Positions 24,196-32,919 of a DNA stretch of 42,331 bases are shown here, in pieces; position 1 is the first letter of the stretch; every line of letters begins with the position of its first letter. The position numbers and the translations under genes were made by a program. The notes beneath the pieces were generated by a model. It worked only from the letters and a program-made list of their open reading frames with translations, made no database searches and was not told the DNA's origin. Source of the stretch: Arthrobacter cavernae (GTDB lineage: Bacteria > Actinomycetota > Actinomycetes > Actinomycetales > Micrococcaceae); assembly GCF_017368795.1 (NCBI RefSeq), contig NZ_JAFNLL010000056.1, positions 1 through 42,331 on the forward strand, given 5' to 3'.

Positions 24196-25323
24196 ATGGC
24201 AGCCGTGAAGGGACTTTCCAGGGGCAAGAAATTCCTGCGCACCCGGGCCAGGACAGGCCTCGTCCGCAGCCGCAATTCGCTGGTCCCCGCCATCCAGATG
24301 ACCGTGTGCGCCGTGGGAGCCTACGCCTTCGCCGAATACATCCTGGGCCACTCGGGCCCGCTCTTCGCTGCCACCTCATCCCTTATCGCGCTCGGCTTCT
24401 CCAGGGAGCCACGGCTGCGCCGCGTGATGGAGGTGGGCCTGGGCTGCACCATCGGCATCGCGGTGGGCGATCTGCTCCTCCACTGGCTGGGCAGCGATAT
24501 CTGGGTGGCCGCCGTCGTTCTCCTGGTCTCCATCCTGCTGGCCCGCTTCCTGGACAGCGGCAACATCTTCACCACCCAGCTGGGGCTGCAGTCCCTCCTG
24601 GTCGTGCTGCTGCCGGCGCCCGCCGGCGGACCGTTCACGCGCAGCCTGGACGCGGTGGTGGGCGGCGTGTTTGCCCTGCTGGTCACGGTCCTGGTACCCA
24701 AGGACCCCCGCCGCGAGCCCCGGCAGGACGTCCGGAAACTCCTGCATGAACTCGCCGAGGTACTGCGGGAGTGCGCGGACGCGATGATCCACAGCGATTC
24801 CACGCAGGCCTGGCACGCCCTCATCCGCGGCCGGAACTGCCAGCCGCTGGTGGACCGGATGCGCCAGACCCTCCGGGCCTCCGGCGAGGTGGCAACCCTT
24901 GCCCCCGCCTACCGGCGGCACCGTGACGAGCTCGCGGACCTGGAGCACTCCCTGGACTTCATCGACCTCGCACTGCGCAACAGCCGCGTGTTTGCCCGCC
25001 GCCTGACCAGCGCCATCAACCATGCCGCGCTCACGGATGAGGCCACGGACAACATCTCCGAGGCCCTGCAGGAAACGGCCGCGGCCGTGGATGAGCTGAC
25101 CGTGGCCCTCTCCGAACTGAACGACGGCGCCCGCCGCGCGCACTTGCGGGTGGCACGGCAGGAGCTGACGCTGGTTGCCTCGCGGCTGCACCCGAGGATG
25201 CTGGACGTGCACCGGCTGGAGGGCGAAACCGTGGTGATGCTGTTCCGGCCGCTCATGGTGGACCTGCTGGAGGCCAGTGGCATGGAACCGCAAGAAGCCC
25301 GCGCCGTCCTGCCGCCGCTGTAG
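24196..25323 (+). CDS. FUSC-family membrane protein (aromatic acid exporter-like)
   Basis: This 375-residue protein has an N-terminal basic segment, five to six transmembrane helices (about 35-170; VPAIQMTVCAVGAYAFAEYIL, TSSLIALGFS, VVLLVSILLARFL, LGLQSLLVVLLPAP, VFALLVTVLVP), then a helical cytoplasmic region of about 200 residues. This is half-size FUSC/ArAE architecture (full-length proteins have two such halves), linked to export of aromatic or other organic acids, but the substrate here is unknown. The motif HSGPLFAATSSLIALG followed by R-rich loops fits the family. ATG at 24196, divergent from pstS and convergent with azlD (6-nt gap). Confidence 0.8.
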   Translation: MAAVKGLSRGKKFLRTRARTGLVRSRNSLVPAIQMTVCAVGAYAFAEYILGHSGPLFAATSSLIALGFSREPRLRRVMEVGLGCTIGIAVGDLLLHWLGSDIWVAAVVLLVSILLARFLDSGNIFTTQLGLQSLLVVLLPAPAGGPFTRSLDAVVGGVFALLVTVLVPKDPRREPRQDVRKLLHELAEVLRECADAMIHSDSTQAWHALIRGRNCQPLVDRMRQTLRASGEVATLAPAYRRHRDELADLEHSLDFIDLALRNSRVFARRLTSAINHAALTDEATDNISEALQETAAAVDELTVALSELNDGARRAHLRVARQELTLVASRLHPRMLDVHRLEGETVVMLFRPLMVDLLEASGMEPQEARAVLPPL

Positions 25324-25329
25324 CTTGCG

Positions 25330-25656
25330 TCACACCAGGTTCACGAGGGCCACGTAGCTCAGCGTTCCCAGCCCGACGCTGAGCAGCGTTCGCCGTCCGC
25401 CGAGGAAGTGGGCGGCGACGGTGACTGCCACCGCGACGCAGACAGGCATCAGGTGTCCCGCATCGGCGACAACTTCGCTGCGCAGCGTGGAAGCGGCCAG
25501 GATGACGAGGATTCCGGCAGGCATCCACAGCGACAGATTCCGGACCAGGGCTGACTTCCGGAGCGGTCGCAAGGCCGCGAAGGGGAGGGCCCGCAACGCG
25601 AGGGTAATGGTGAAGACGACCGCCAGGACAGAGACGATGTACCAAGTTTCAGGCAT
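25330..25656 (-). CDS. azlD: AzlD family branched-chain amino acid transport protein
   Basis: This is the small subunit (108 residues, four hydrophobic helices) of an AzlCD exporter/importer of branched-chain or related amino acids. AzlD features are the N-terminal TWYIVSVLAVVFTITLALRALPF and the central LWMPAGILVILAASTL. The ATG lies inside the 3' end of azlC (8-nt overlap), so expression is coupled. Whether the pair exports valine/isoleucine and methionine (as BrnFE does in Corynebacterium) or serves azaleucine resistance cannot be told from sequence. Confidence 0.9.
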   Translation of the reverse strand: MPETWYIVSVLAVVFTITLALRALPFAALRPLRKSALVRNLSLWMPAGILVILAASTLRSEVVADAGHLMPVCVAVAVTVAAHFLGGRRTLLSVGLGTLSYVALVNLV

Positions 25657-26380
25657 TCTGGATTCCTTTCCTGGCGGCCAGGAAGTGGCGTGCGATCAGC
25701 AGGGCGATGAACGCCATCAGTCCGGCGAACAGCGCGACGTCGGGCACTAGGACCGCAGCAGCGATGAACGCAGCAGCCCCCAGCATGAGTGAGGGGACCT
25801 GCCGGCGCGACTTCACGGCGTCGAGCGTCAACGTGACGAAGAGAGCGCACAGCGCGAACTCGAGCCCTTCAATGCGGGCCGGCAGCAATGCCGCGATGCC
25901 GATCCCGGCGAGCCCGCCGCCCACCCAGTACACCTGGAAAGCCACTTGCATGCTGACAAGGCGGCGGCCCGTCCATCGGCCAGTCGACGCCGCGGTCACG
26001 GCGTAGGCCTCGTCGATCATGGCGTAGACCGAATAGGCCTTGGCCCACGGCGAATTCACAAGGTGCAGGGGAAACGTGAAGCTGTAGAAGACGTGCCGGA
26101 AGTTCACCAGCAACGTTGTCAGCGCGATCGTCGCCAAAGGTGTCATGGCCGCCATCATCCCGATGAGCAGCAATTCAAGGGAACCCGCGAATCCCGCCAC
26201 GGACAGGGCGGGCGCCACCCACCACGGCAGGCCGGACTGGACCACCAGGAGGCCGAAGGCTATGCCGAGCGGAAACATGCCCAGGCCGGCGGCGAAGGAA
26301 TCCTTGATGCCCGAACGGATTTCCTGGCTTGGCGTGGGAATGGGCGGTGGGGCAACGATGGGCGGGGAGGGGTTGTTCAC
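25649..26380 (-). CDS. azlC: AzlC family branched-chain amino acid transporter, large subunit
   Basis: This is the large membrane subunit of the AzlCD pair. The GTG at 26380, with GGGAG about 10 nt upstream, gives 243 residues; a TTG-initiated frame to 26422 is possible but would start inside the regulator's operator. The first 20 residues are Pro-rich. Family sequence begins at IRSGIKDSFAAGLGMFPLGIAFG and includes SGLPWWVAPALSVAGFAGSLELLL and NFRHVFYSFTFPLH. It is transcribed away from an Lrp-type regulator 80 nt away, the same arrangement as brnFE and lrp in Corynebacterium glutamicum. Confidence 0.92.
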   Translation of the reverse strand: MNNPSPPIVAPPPIPTPSQEIRSGIKDSFAAGLGMFPLGIAFGLLVVQSGLPWWVAPALSVAGFAGSLELLLIGMMAAMTPLATIALTTLLVNFRHVFYSFTFPLHLVNSPWAKAYSVYAMIDEAYAVTAASTGRWTGRRLVSMQVAFQVYWVGGGLAGIGIAALLPARIEGLEFALCALFVTLTLDAVKSRRQVPSLMLGAAAFIAAAVLVPDVALFAGLMAFIALLIARHFLAARKGIQNA

Positions 26381-26414
26381 ATCTTCAATGCTCCCCGAAG
26401 GACCGGGCCACGCG

Positions 26415-26454
26415 ATTGCCAATATTGCTCACACGCCGATTCGATGGGCAATAT
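26415..26454. promoter_or_regulatory. Lrp-type operator and divergent promoter for azlCD/lrp
   Basis: ATATTGC (26422-26428) and its exact inverted partner GCAATAT (26448-26454) are separated by 19 nt. A further ATTGC at 26415 gives three phased half-sites. The region is AT-rich compared with its flanks. TTGCTC (26425-26430) and CAATAT (26449-26454) with an 18-nt spacer could serve as the promoter of the regulator, with transcription starting at or next to its ATG. Confidence 0.6.
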
Positions 26455-26460
26455 AAACGC

Positions 26461-26901
26461 ATGGACAAGATCGATCGCGCAATAATTATGGAGCTTATGC
26501 GCGACGGGCGCATTTCCAACGTGGATCTCGCCGACAAGGTGAACCTCACCCCTGGCCCCTGCCTGCGGCGCGTGCAGCGGCTTGAGGAGTCGGGAACCAT
26601 CCTCGGGTACCGGGCGGTGGTGGATCCCGCCGCGCTCGGCCGCAGCTTCGAAGTCATCCTCGACGTCGACATCAACGCCTTCGACCGGGAGAGCGTCTAC
26701 GCCTTCGAGGAAGCCATGGCCGGCTTTGGGGAAGTGACGGAGATCCACCGCATGTTCGGCTCCCCCGACTACTTCGTCAGGATCGCCGTTCGCGACTTGG
26801 AAGCCTATGAGGAGTTCCTCAGCGGACACGTCCTGACCCTGCCCGGAATCCAGAAGGTGGCCTCGCGCTTCACCATGAAGACCATCAAGTCTGCCCACTG
26901 A
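26461..26901 (+). CDS. Lrp/AsnC family transcriptional regulator
   Basis: This 146-residue regulator probably senses branched-chain amino acids or methionine and controls the divergent azlCD genes. It has an N-terminal winged HTH (about 1-60, DGRISNVDLADKVNLTPGPCLRRVQRLEESG), then a RAM/ASNC ligand-binding domain (GFGEVTEIHRMFGSPDYFVRIAV, the conserved G-D-Y-F block). The ATG at 26461 has no ribosome site, and the candidate -10 ends 6 nt before it, so the mRNA is probably leaderless. By position it is the equivalent of C. glutamicum lrp; effector specificity is inferred. Confidence 0.93.
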   Translation: MDKIDRAIIMELMRDGRISNVDLADKVNLTPGPCLRRVQRLEESGTILGYRAVVDPAALGRSFEVILDVDINAFDRESVYAFEEAMAGFGEVTEIHRMFGSPDYFVRIAVRDLEAYEEFLSGHVLTLPGIQKVASRFTMKTIKSAH

Positions 26902-26936
26902 GCCACGTTGTCGTACCCCTCCACTAACCTGAACCC

Positions 26937-28310
26937 ATGGCAACCAAGACTTCCCGCGCATCCAAGACCCCCGCGTACAAGTGCGCCGAATGCGGCTGGA
27001 CCGCGGTCAAGTGGGTGGGCCGCTGCGGCGAGTGCCAGGCCTGGGGAACCGTGGAGGAAAGCGGCGCCACTGTTGCGCGCACGACGGCGGCCGCTACAGT
27101 TTTGGAGCCAGCCCGCCGTATCGCTGAGGTAGATGGAACAACCGCCGCATTCCTTCCCACTGGCGTCGACGAACTCGACCGCGTCCTGGGCGGAGGACTC
27201 GTGCCCGGAGCCGTCATCCTGCTCGCGGGGGAACCCGGCGTCGGCAAGTCCACCCTGCTGCTGGACGTCGCGGCGAAGTTTGCGCGCACCGGCCAGGACG
27301 TGCTGTACATCACGGGCGAGGAGTCGGCAGCCCAGGTGAAGCTGCGCGCGGACCGGATCGACGCCGTCGCGCACACCCTGTACCTGTCCGCCGAAACGGA
27401 CCTCGGCCAGGCACTGGGCCAGGTGGAGAAACTTGAGCCCAAGCTGCTCATCGTGGACTCCGTGCAGACGCTCAGCAGCGCGGACGTGGAGGGCAGTGCC
27501 GGCGGCGTCTCGCAGGTGCGCGAGGTTGCTGCGTCCATCATTGCCGCCGCCAAACGCCGCAACATGACCACGCTCCTGGTGGGACACGTGACCAAGGACG
27601 GAACCATCGCAGGCCCGCGCCTGCTCGAACACCTCGTGGACGTGGTCTGCCAGTTCGAAGGCGAGCGCCACTCCCGGCTGCGGCTGCTGCGGGCCGTGAA
27701 GAACCGCTACGGGGCCACGGACGACGTCGGCTGCTTCGACCTCAATGAGGCCGGCATCGAGGGCCTGGCGGATCCCAGCGGGCTGTTCGTTTCGCGGACC
27801 CGCGAACCCGTGTCCGGCACCTGCATCACCGTCACCATGGAGGGCCGGCGTCCCCTGCTGGCCGAGGTCCAGTCCCTGCTCGCCGAGAGCCCCAATTCCC
27901 AGCCCCGCCGCGCCACCAGCGGCTTGGACAGCTCCCGCGTCTCCATGCTGCTGGCGGTCCTGCAGCAGCGGGCGGGCTGCCTGCTGCACAAGGACGACTC
28001 CTATGTGGCCACCGTGGGCGGGGTGAAGCTGAGCGAACCGGCAACGGACCTCGCGGTGGCCCTGGCCGTCGCCTCCGCAAAGGCCCGCAAGGCGCTGCCG
28101 CAGCGGCTCATTGCCTTCGGCGAGGTGGGCTTGGCCGGCGAAGTCCGTCCCGTGCCCGGCATCAACCAGCGCATCCAGGAAGCCCACCGGCTCGGCTTCA
28201 CGCATGCCGTGGTGCCGGCGAGCCCCAACGGGTCCGGTCCGGTCCCCGACGGGTTCTCGGTCCGGGAAGTCGGGCATCTGGCCGAGGCCTTGGAGCTGCT
28301 GATCGCGTAA
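26937..28310 (+). CDS. radA: DNA repair protein RadA (Sms)
   Basis: RadA is a hexameric ATPase that promotes branch migration of recombination intermediates. The 457 residues show an N-terminal C4 zinc finger (C16, C19, C30, C33), a RecA-like domain with Walker A GEPGVGKST (98-106) and Walker B LLIVDSVQTL, the RadA-specific KNRYG motif (255-259; KNRFG in most homologues, a conservative change) and a C-terminal Lon-protease-like domain (LAGEVRPVPGINQRIQEA). The protease-like domain is structural in RadA. ATG at 26937. It is 35 nt after the Lrp-type gene. disA, a frequent genomic partner, is 3.5 kb downstream. Confidence 0.97.
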   Translation: MATKTSRASKTPAYKCAECGWTAVKWVGRCGECQAWGTVEESGATVARTTAAATVLEPARRIAEVDGTTAAFLPTGVDELDRVLGGGLVPGAVILLAGEPGVGKSTLLLDVAAKFARTGQDVLYITGEESAAQVKLRADRIDAVAHTLYLSAETDLGQALGQVEKLEPKLLIVDSVQTLSSADVEGSAGGVSQVREVAASIIAAAKRRNMTTLLVGHVTKDGTIAGPRLLEHLVDVVCQFEGERHSRLRLLRAVKNRYGATDDVGCFDLNEAGIEGLADPSGLFVSRTREPVSGTCITVTMEGRRPLLAEVQSLLAESPNSQPRRATSGLDSSRVSMLLAVLQQRAGCLLHKDDSYVATVGGVKLSEPATDLAVALAVASAKARKALPQRLIAFGEVGLAGEVRPVPGINQRIQEAHRLGFTHAVVPASPNGSGPVPDGFSVREVGHLAEALELLIA

Positions 28311-28372
28311 CTCCTCCGCTGCTGCGGAGTGTCGTTCGCGCCGGGTGGCGCGGTTTCCGGAAGATTTAGCCT

Positions 28373-28996
28373 ATGACCAAAAGAACTGTGCTTATTGGGG
28401 GACGCTTTTTCTTCGGCCTCTTGACGTTGGTGGCTGTGGGAACACAGCTGCTTGTCCATCTGGGACTGGGCTTCGACCCCTGGAACTTCTTCAGCTACTT
28501 CACCAACCTGTCCAACATGTTCGCCGCGGCGGTGCTCCTGATCAGCGGCTACCGGGTGCTGGTCAACAAGCGGCCCAGCGAATTGGACGACGCCACTCGA
28601 GGTACCGCCACCATCGCCATGGCCGTGGTGGGCCTTGTCTTCGGCGCGCTCCTGGCCGGCGAGGATCTGGGCTCAATGGTGCCGTGGGTCAACATCGTGG
28701 TCCACTACGTGATCCCCGTGGTGATGGTGGTTGACTGGCTGTTCCAGCCGCCGCGCGCCACGCTCACCCTGAAGCACCTCTGGTACTGGTTGCTGTATCC
28801 CATCGCCTACCTGGTCTACAGCCTCGTCCGCGGCACCTTCGTGAACTGGTACCCCTACTGGTTCATCGACCCGGCACGCGCCGGCGGCTGGGGCGGCGTG
28901 GTGGTGTTCGCCGTGTCCATTGCCGTGGGTTTCGTGCTGGTGAGCCTGGCCATGCTGTGGCTCGGCAACAAGCTCAAGCGACAGGTGGACTACTGA
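28373..28996 (+). CDS. Pr6Pr family membrane protein
   Basis: This 207-residue protein has six predicted transmembrane segments and is of unknown function. The characteristic FSYFTNLSNMFAAAVLL follows the first helix, and the family block NIVVHYVIPVVMVVDWLFQPP sits near the middle; the conserved His in VVHYVIP and the Y/W-rich LYPIAYLVYSLVRG are also present. These match the Pr6Pr (FAR-17a/AIG1-like) family; eukaryotic relatives include lipid hydrolases using a Thr/His pair, so a lipid-related role is conceivable but not shown. ATG at 28373. It is convergent with prfC (22-nt gap). Confidence 0.8.
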   Translation: MTKRTVLIGGRFFFGLLTLVAVGTQLLVHLGLGFDPWNFFSYFTNLSNMFAAAVLLISGYRVLVNKRPSELDDATRGTATIAMAVVGLVFGALLAGEDLGSMVPWVNIVVHYVIPVVMVVDWLFQPPRATLTLKHLWYWLLYPIAYLVYSLVRGTFVNWYPYWFIDPARAGGWGGVVVFAVSIAVGFVLVSLAMLWLGNKLKRQVDY

Positions 28997-29018
28997 GGCC
29001 CACCAGCGCCGACCAAGG

Positions 29019-30632
29019 CTACTTGGCCGGGTTGTGCGTTCCGATCGGCACCAGCGTCAGGCCCGGGTGGTTCTTCTCGATCCGGCGCAGCGCCCAGATG
29101 TCGTTGAACAGCGCCAGGTACTCGCCGTCTGACCTCAGCAGCACCTCGGCGCCCACCACGTTGGCCAGCGCAGGCATGGCTTCCGGCGTGGAGATCCTGG
29201 CCATGGAATACGGCAGGCGTTCCAGCCGCAGCGGGGCGTTGAAGTCGTGTTCCATGCGGTCCTCCACCACCTCGAACTGCATGGGCCCCACGGCGGCAAG
29301 CACCGGCGACTGGTCGCCGCGGAGGTCGGAGCGCAGGACCTGGATGACGCCTTCGTGTTCGAGTTGCTCGATGCCTCGGCGGAACTGCTTGAACTTGCTG
29401 GGGTCCTTGGATCGGGCCACCTGGAAGTGTTCCGGGGCGAAGAGCGGGATGGCCGGGTACTCCACCGCGCCTTCGAGGAAGAGGCTGTCTCCCACGCGCA
29501 GCGTGGAGGCGTTGACCAGGCCCACCACGTCGCCGGGGTAGGCCTCGTCGATCACTTCGCGTTCCCGGCCGAAGACCTGCTGGGCGTACTTGGTGGCAAA
29601 GGACTTGCCCGTCCGGGTCTGCGTCACCACCATGCCGCGCTCGAAGACTCCCGAACACACGCGGATGAAGGCGACGTGGTCGCGGTGGGCCTTGTTCATG
29701 CCTGCCTGGACCTTGAAGACAAAGCCGGAGAACGCCGACTCCACCGGGCGCGGGCTGCCCTCAACGTCAGGGCGGGGTGCGGCGTGCGGCGCGAAATCCA
29801 CCAGCACGTCCAGGAGTTCCTTGACGCCGAAGTTCAGGGCGGCGGAGCTGAACAGGATGGGGGTGGCGGTGCCCGCGTGGAAGGCGTCGACGTCGAACTC
29901 AAGGTTGGACTCGATCACGAGTCCGGCCTCGTCCACGGCGTTGGACCAGTCGACACCCTGGCTGTCCGAGGCCTCTTCGGGAGTGAAGTACTCGGTCAGC
30001 GCGATGCTGGCGCCGGCGTTGTTGCGCTGGAACCGCGCGAACCGGTCGTTGCGCAGATCCCAGACGCCGCGGAAGTCGCCGGAGATGCCCACGGCCCAGG
30101 TCAGCGGCATCGGCTGCAGACCGGTGCGTTCGGTGATCTCGTCCATCAACGCGAGCGCGTCCAGGCCGGGGCGGTCCCACTTGTTGATGACGGTGATGAT
30201 GGGGAGGTTGCGCTGCTTGCAGACCTCGAAGAGCTTCATGGTCTGCGTTTCCAGGCCCTTGGCGGCATCCACCAGCATCACGGCGCAGTCCACGGCGGCC
30301 AGGACGCGGTAGGTGTCTTCGGAGAAGTCGGCGTGGCCGGGGGTGTCCAGCAGGTTGATCACGCTGTCCCGGTAGGAGAACTGCAGCGCCGCGGAGCTGA
30401 TGGAGATGCCGCGGTCCTTTTCCATCTGCATCCAGTCCGAGACCGTTTCCTTGCGGTTGGCCTTGCCGCTGGACGCGCCTGCCGTGCCGATGACCTTGGC
30501 GTGCAGGGCGAGCGCTTCCGTGAGCGTCGACTTGCCGGCGTCGGGGTGCGAAATGACGGCAAAAGTACGACGCCGGGCCGCCTCTTGGTGAATCTCTTGG
30601 ACTCGTGCGGGGTTCAGGACGTCTTGGGACAC
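29019..30632 (-). CDS. prfC: Peptide chain release factor 3 (RF3)
   Basis: RF3 is the translational GTPase that recycles RF1/RF2 after peptide release. From a GTG at 30632 it has 537 residues, typical of the family. The G domain is at the N-terminus: G1 SHPDAGKST (28-36), G3 LLDTPGHADFSEDTYR, G4 INKWDRPG. Domain II and III blocks follow, including GVFERGMVVTQTRTGK and the C-terminal LGALRRIEKNHPGL-like segment. The frame continues to 30737 but that extension is Pro/Ser-rich and unlike RF3. The ribosome site is weak (GAAAG). Monocistronic. Confidence 0.96.
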   Translation of the reverse strand: MSQDVLNPARVQEIHQEAARRRTFAVISHPDAGKSTLTEALALHAKVIGTAGASSGKANRKETVSDWMQMEKDRGISISSAALQFSYRDSVINLLDTPGHADFSEDTYRVLAAVDCAVMLVDAAKGLETQTMKLFEVCKQRNLPIITVINKWDRPGLDALALMDEITERTGLQPMPLTWAVGISGDFRGVWDLRNDRFARFQRNNAGASIALTEYFTPEEASDSQGVDWSNAVDEAGLVIESNLEFDVDAFHAGTATPILFSSAALNFGVKELLDVLVDFAPHAAPRPDVEGSPRPVESAFSGFVFKVQAGMNKAHRDHVAFIRVCSGVFERGMVVTQTRTGKSFATKYAQQVFGREREVIDEAYPGDVVGLVNASTLRVGDSLFLEGAVEYPAIPLFAPEHFQVARSKDPSKFKQFRRGIEQLEHEGVIQVLRSDLRGDQSPVLAAVGPMQFEVVEDRMEHDFNAPLRLERLPYSMARISTPEAMPALANVVGAEVLLRSDGEYLALFNDIWALRRIEKNHPGLTLVPIGTHNPAK

Positions 30633-30886
30633 GGTGCTACTTTCGCTGCGGTGCGGGTGACCCCTTGCGCTTGGCGGGGACTTAGGGGGAGGGACTGGCG
30701 GGAGGCCGAGTACCAAGTTTATCGTTGCGGCTGCCAACCGCCGAAAAGGAGCCTTCCGGCATCCCGGCCCGGCGTCGGAAGTGCCTCCCGGCCAGTCGCC
30801 GTCGGGCCTGTTCCGGAGCGCTTTCCGGACACCCCCGGATGGGGCACTTTGGGGCTTGCCTGTGCGGTTGTTGGCCTTCTTTACCT

Positions 30887-31516
30887 CTAATAATCCACCC
30901 GCTCAGGCAACGGACTTCCAACCCGGAGGGCTGACAAGGCGTCGGGCATGTATTTACGGACGGCCATCCGGCGGATAAACGGACGCCAGGACGCCGCAAC
31001 GGCCAGCATGGCAAGGCCGACCATCAACAGGACACGTTGACCGCCCTCGTACTGCTCACGGCTGACGCTGGCCATTACAGCACGGCCATGACTCCCAGGG
31101 ACGAATCGAATCTCCAAGACCTCCCCGGGCTGGTGGGGTACGACCCCCGAAAAATCAACGGGAACAATTTCGTCTGCAATCCGCACGTTGGCTCCGACGT
31201 CCTGGCCTTTGGCGTTCATTCGAAGCGACTCAACGGGCAGGCTGCGGATCTCCGCAGCCTCAGAGTAAAGCGCGCCTGCACCTGCCAATGAGAAGGCGCC
31301 AATTGCTGCCAGGACAACTCCTGCAAGGATACTCACCAACGGGACCAGGATGCGGGCCCGGAACCCGTACAGAGCCCTTCGAACCCGGGGATTTGCCGGC
31401 CGGGGCGCATGGATCCGAACATACTTGCGGGCCCGACGCTGCCAATCCCGTTCGTCTTCGCCAGGCCTAAATGCGGGAAACAGAGACTCTACTGCAGCCG
31501 GGTGTTCCAGGTTCAA
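30887..31516 (-). CDS. Two-helix membrane protein of unknown function
   Basis: I do not recognise this gene. From a TTG at 31516 (AGAGGAACCCC upstream) it has 209 residues; a longer TTG-initiated frame to 31606 is less likely. A charged cytoplasmic N-terminus (FRPGEDERDWQRRARKY) is followed by TM1 near 58-82 (LVPLVSILAGVVLAAIGAFSLAGAG). A soluble domain of about 90 residues follows, with GANVRIADEIVPVDFSGVVPHQPGEVLEIRFVPG, which looks like a small beta-barrel. TM2 lies near 160-178, followed by a basic tail. The layout resembles DUF3592-type extracytoplasmic proteins. It lies between prfC and the disA promoter region. Confidence 0.65.
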   Translation of the reverse strand: MNLEHPAAVESLFPAFRPGEDERDWQRRARKYVRIHAPRPANPRVRRALYGFRARILVPLVSILAGVVLAAIGAFSLAGAGALYSEAAEIRSLPVESLRMNAKGQDVGANVRIADEIVPVDFSGVVPHQPGEVLEIRFVPGSHGRAVMASVSREQYEGGQRVLLMVGLAMLAVAASWRPFIRRMAVRKYMPDALSALRVGSPLPERVDY

Positions 31517-31815
31517 AGGGGTTCCTCTTTCTGTCGGACTGGCCCTGCACTCAAGGACTGTAGCGAACAATGGGCCCGCCGACGGGCAGGCGCGTCTCCG
31601 CCACAATGTATGTCTCCGGCAATGTCCACGTTCCGCACTTTGCCCGGCCTTTTCTGCATGGAGAAACGAGCCACTTTAAGGCTTTCTGGTGCGGTTAACG
31701 CTGCTGGGACCCTCTATCATGGTGCTAGCCGCTGCCGGGCCGTTTTCCCGGCGCCGCAGCCTGGCTGTCAAGGCTTGTCTGCGAGCTATGGCTTGCACCT
31801 TTGAAGGGAACATCT
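31517..31815. other. Intergenic region upstream of disA
   Basis: About 300 nt between two divergent genes hold no convincing gene. A TATCAT at 31715-31720 is a possible -10 for disA, without a good -35. A GC-rich partial palindrome around 31729-31760 (GCTGCCGGG...CCCGGCGCCGCAGC) sits in the likely disA leader. Confidence 0.4.
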
Positions 31816-32892
31816 ATGGCTCGGAGCCCCGAAGAATCGCTCAAGGCGACTCTGGGCAGGGTTGCGCCCGGCACTCCCCTGCGGGACGGCCTGGAGCGCA
31901 TCCTCCGTGGCCGCACCGGGGCCCTGATCGTGCTCGGCTCGGACCGCACCGTGGACTCCATCTGTTCCGGCGGCTTCGACATCGGCATCGATTTTTCCCC
32001 CACGCGCCTGCGCGAGCTGGCCAAGATGGACGGCGCCATCATCTGCGACAAGGACGCCGGCAACATCCTCCGGGCCGCCGTGCAGCTGATGCCGGATTCC
32101 AGCATCGAAACCCAGGAATCGGGCACGCGGCACCGTACGGCTGAGCGCGTGGCCATCCAGACCGGCGTCCCCGTCATCTCCGTCAGCCAGTCCATGCAGA
32201 TCATCGCCCTGTACGTGAACGGGCTCCGGCACGTCCTGGAAGGTTCCGAGAAGGTCCTTGCCCGCGCCAACCAGGCCCTGGCCACGCTGGAACGCTACAG
32301 CGCCAGGCTGGACCAGGTGACCAGTTCACTCTCCGCACTGGAAATCGAAGCCATGGTCACCGTGCGCGACGTCGCGGTCACCCTGCAGCGCCAGGAAATG
32401 GTGCGCCGCATCTCCGAGGAAATCGCCCAGTACGTCCTGGAACTCGGCGAGGACGGACGCCTGCTGTCCCTCCAGGTCGAGGAACTCACCATGGGCCGCG
32501 GCCCGGGCAGCGACGTCATCATCCGCGACTACGCCGATCCCGACGCCACGCCGGAGGAGATCGAAGAAGCCGTGCAGGCGCTGCTCAACCTGGACTCCAC
32601 GGAGCTGATCGACCTCGCCAAGATCGCGGGGATCATGGGCTTCTCCGGCGGGGTGGACCTGTTGGACACCGTGGTGCAGCCCCGCGGCTACCGGCTCCTG
32701 TCCGGACTCACCTCGGTTCCCAAGGCGGTGGCCGACCGCCTGGTGGACTACTTCGGCGGGCTGCAGAACCTGATGGCGGCCACCATCGACGACCTCATGA
32801 CCGTGGACGGCATCGGCGACCAGCGCGCCCGCACCGTCCGCGAGGGCCTGAGCCGCATGGCCGAAGCCAGCCTCTTGGACCGCTTCCTGTAA
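31816..32892 (+). CDS. disA: DNA integrity scanning protein DisA (diadenylate cyclase)
   Basis: DisA makes the second messenger c-di-AMP from two ATP and slows its synthesis on branched DNA. It has 358 residues from the ATG at 31816 (GGGAA upstream). The N-terminal DAC domain has DGA (72-74) and RHR (105-107) catalytic motifs and GTRHRTAERVA. Next is a helical spine (ARANQALATLERYSARLDQV). The C-terminal HhH domain includes GFSGGVDLLDTVVQPRGYRLL and VDGIGDQRARTVREGLSRM. All key residues are present. It is convergent with the gene at 32920. radA lies upstream and mutY downstream. Confidence 0.97.
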   Translation: MARSPEESLKATLGRVAPGTPLRDGLERILRGRTGALIVLGSDRTVDSICSGGFDIGIDFSPTRLRELAKMDGAIICDKDAGNILRAAVQLMPDSSIETQESGTRHRTAERVAIQTGVPVISVSQSMQIIALYVNGLRHVLEGSEKVLARANQALATLERYSARLDQVTSSLSALEIEAMVTVRDVAVTLQRQEMVRRISEEIAQYVLELGEDGRLLSLQVEELTMGRGPGSDVIIRDYADPDATPEEIEEAVQALLNLDSTELIDLAKIAGIMGFSGGVDLLDTVVQPRGYRLLSGLTSVPKAVADRLVDYFGGLQNLMAATIDDLMTVDGIGDQRARTVREGLSRMAEASLLDRFL

Positions 32893-32919
32893 ATCGGGCC
32901 AAGGGGTGTCCCGCGCTTC

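Noticed and set aside
28288..28335. Terminator after radA (CTCCGC-TGCT-GCGGAG)
   Set aside because: Only a 6-bp stem overlapping the stop region and no T-tract.
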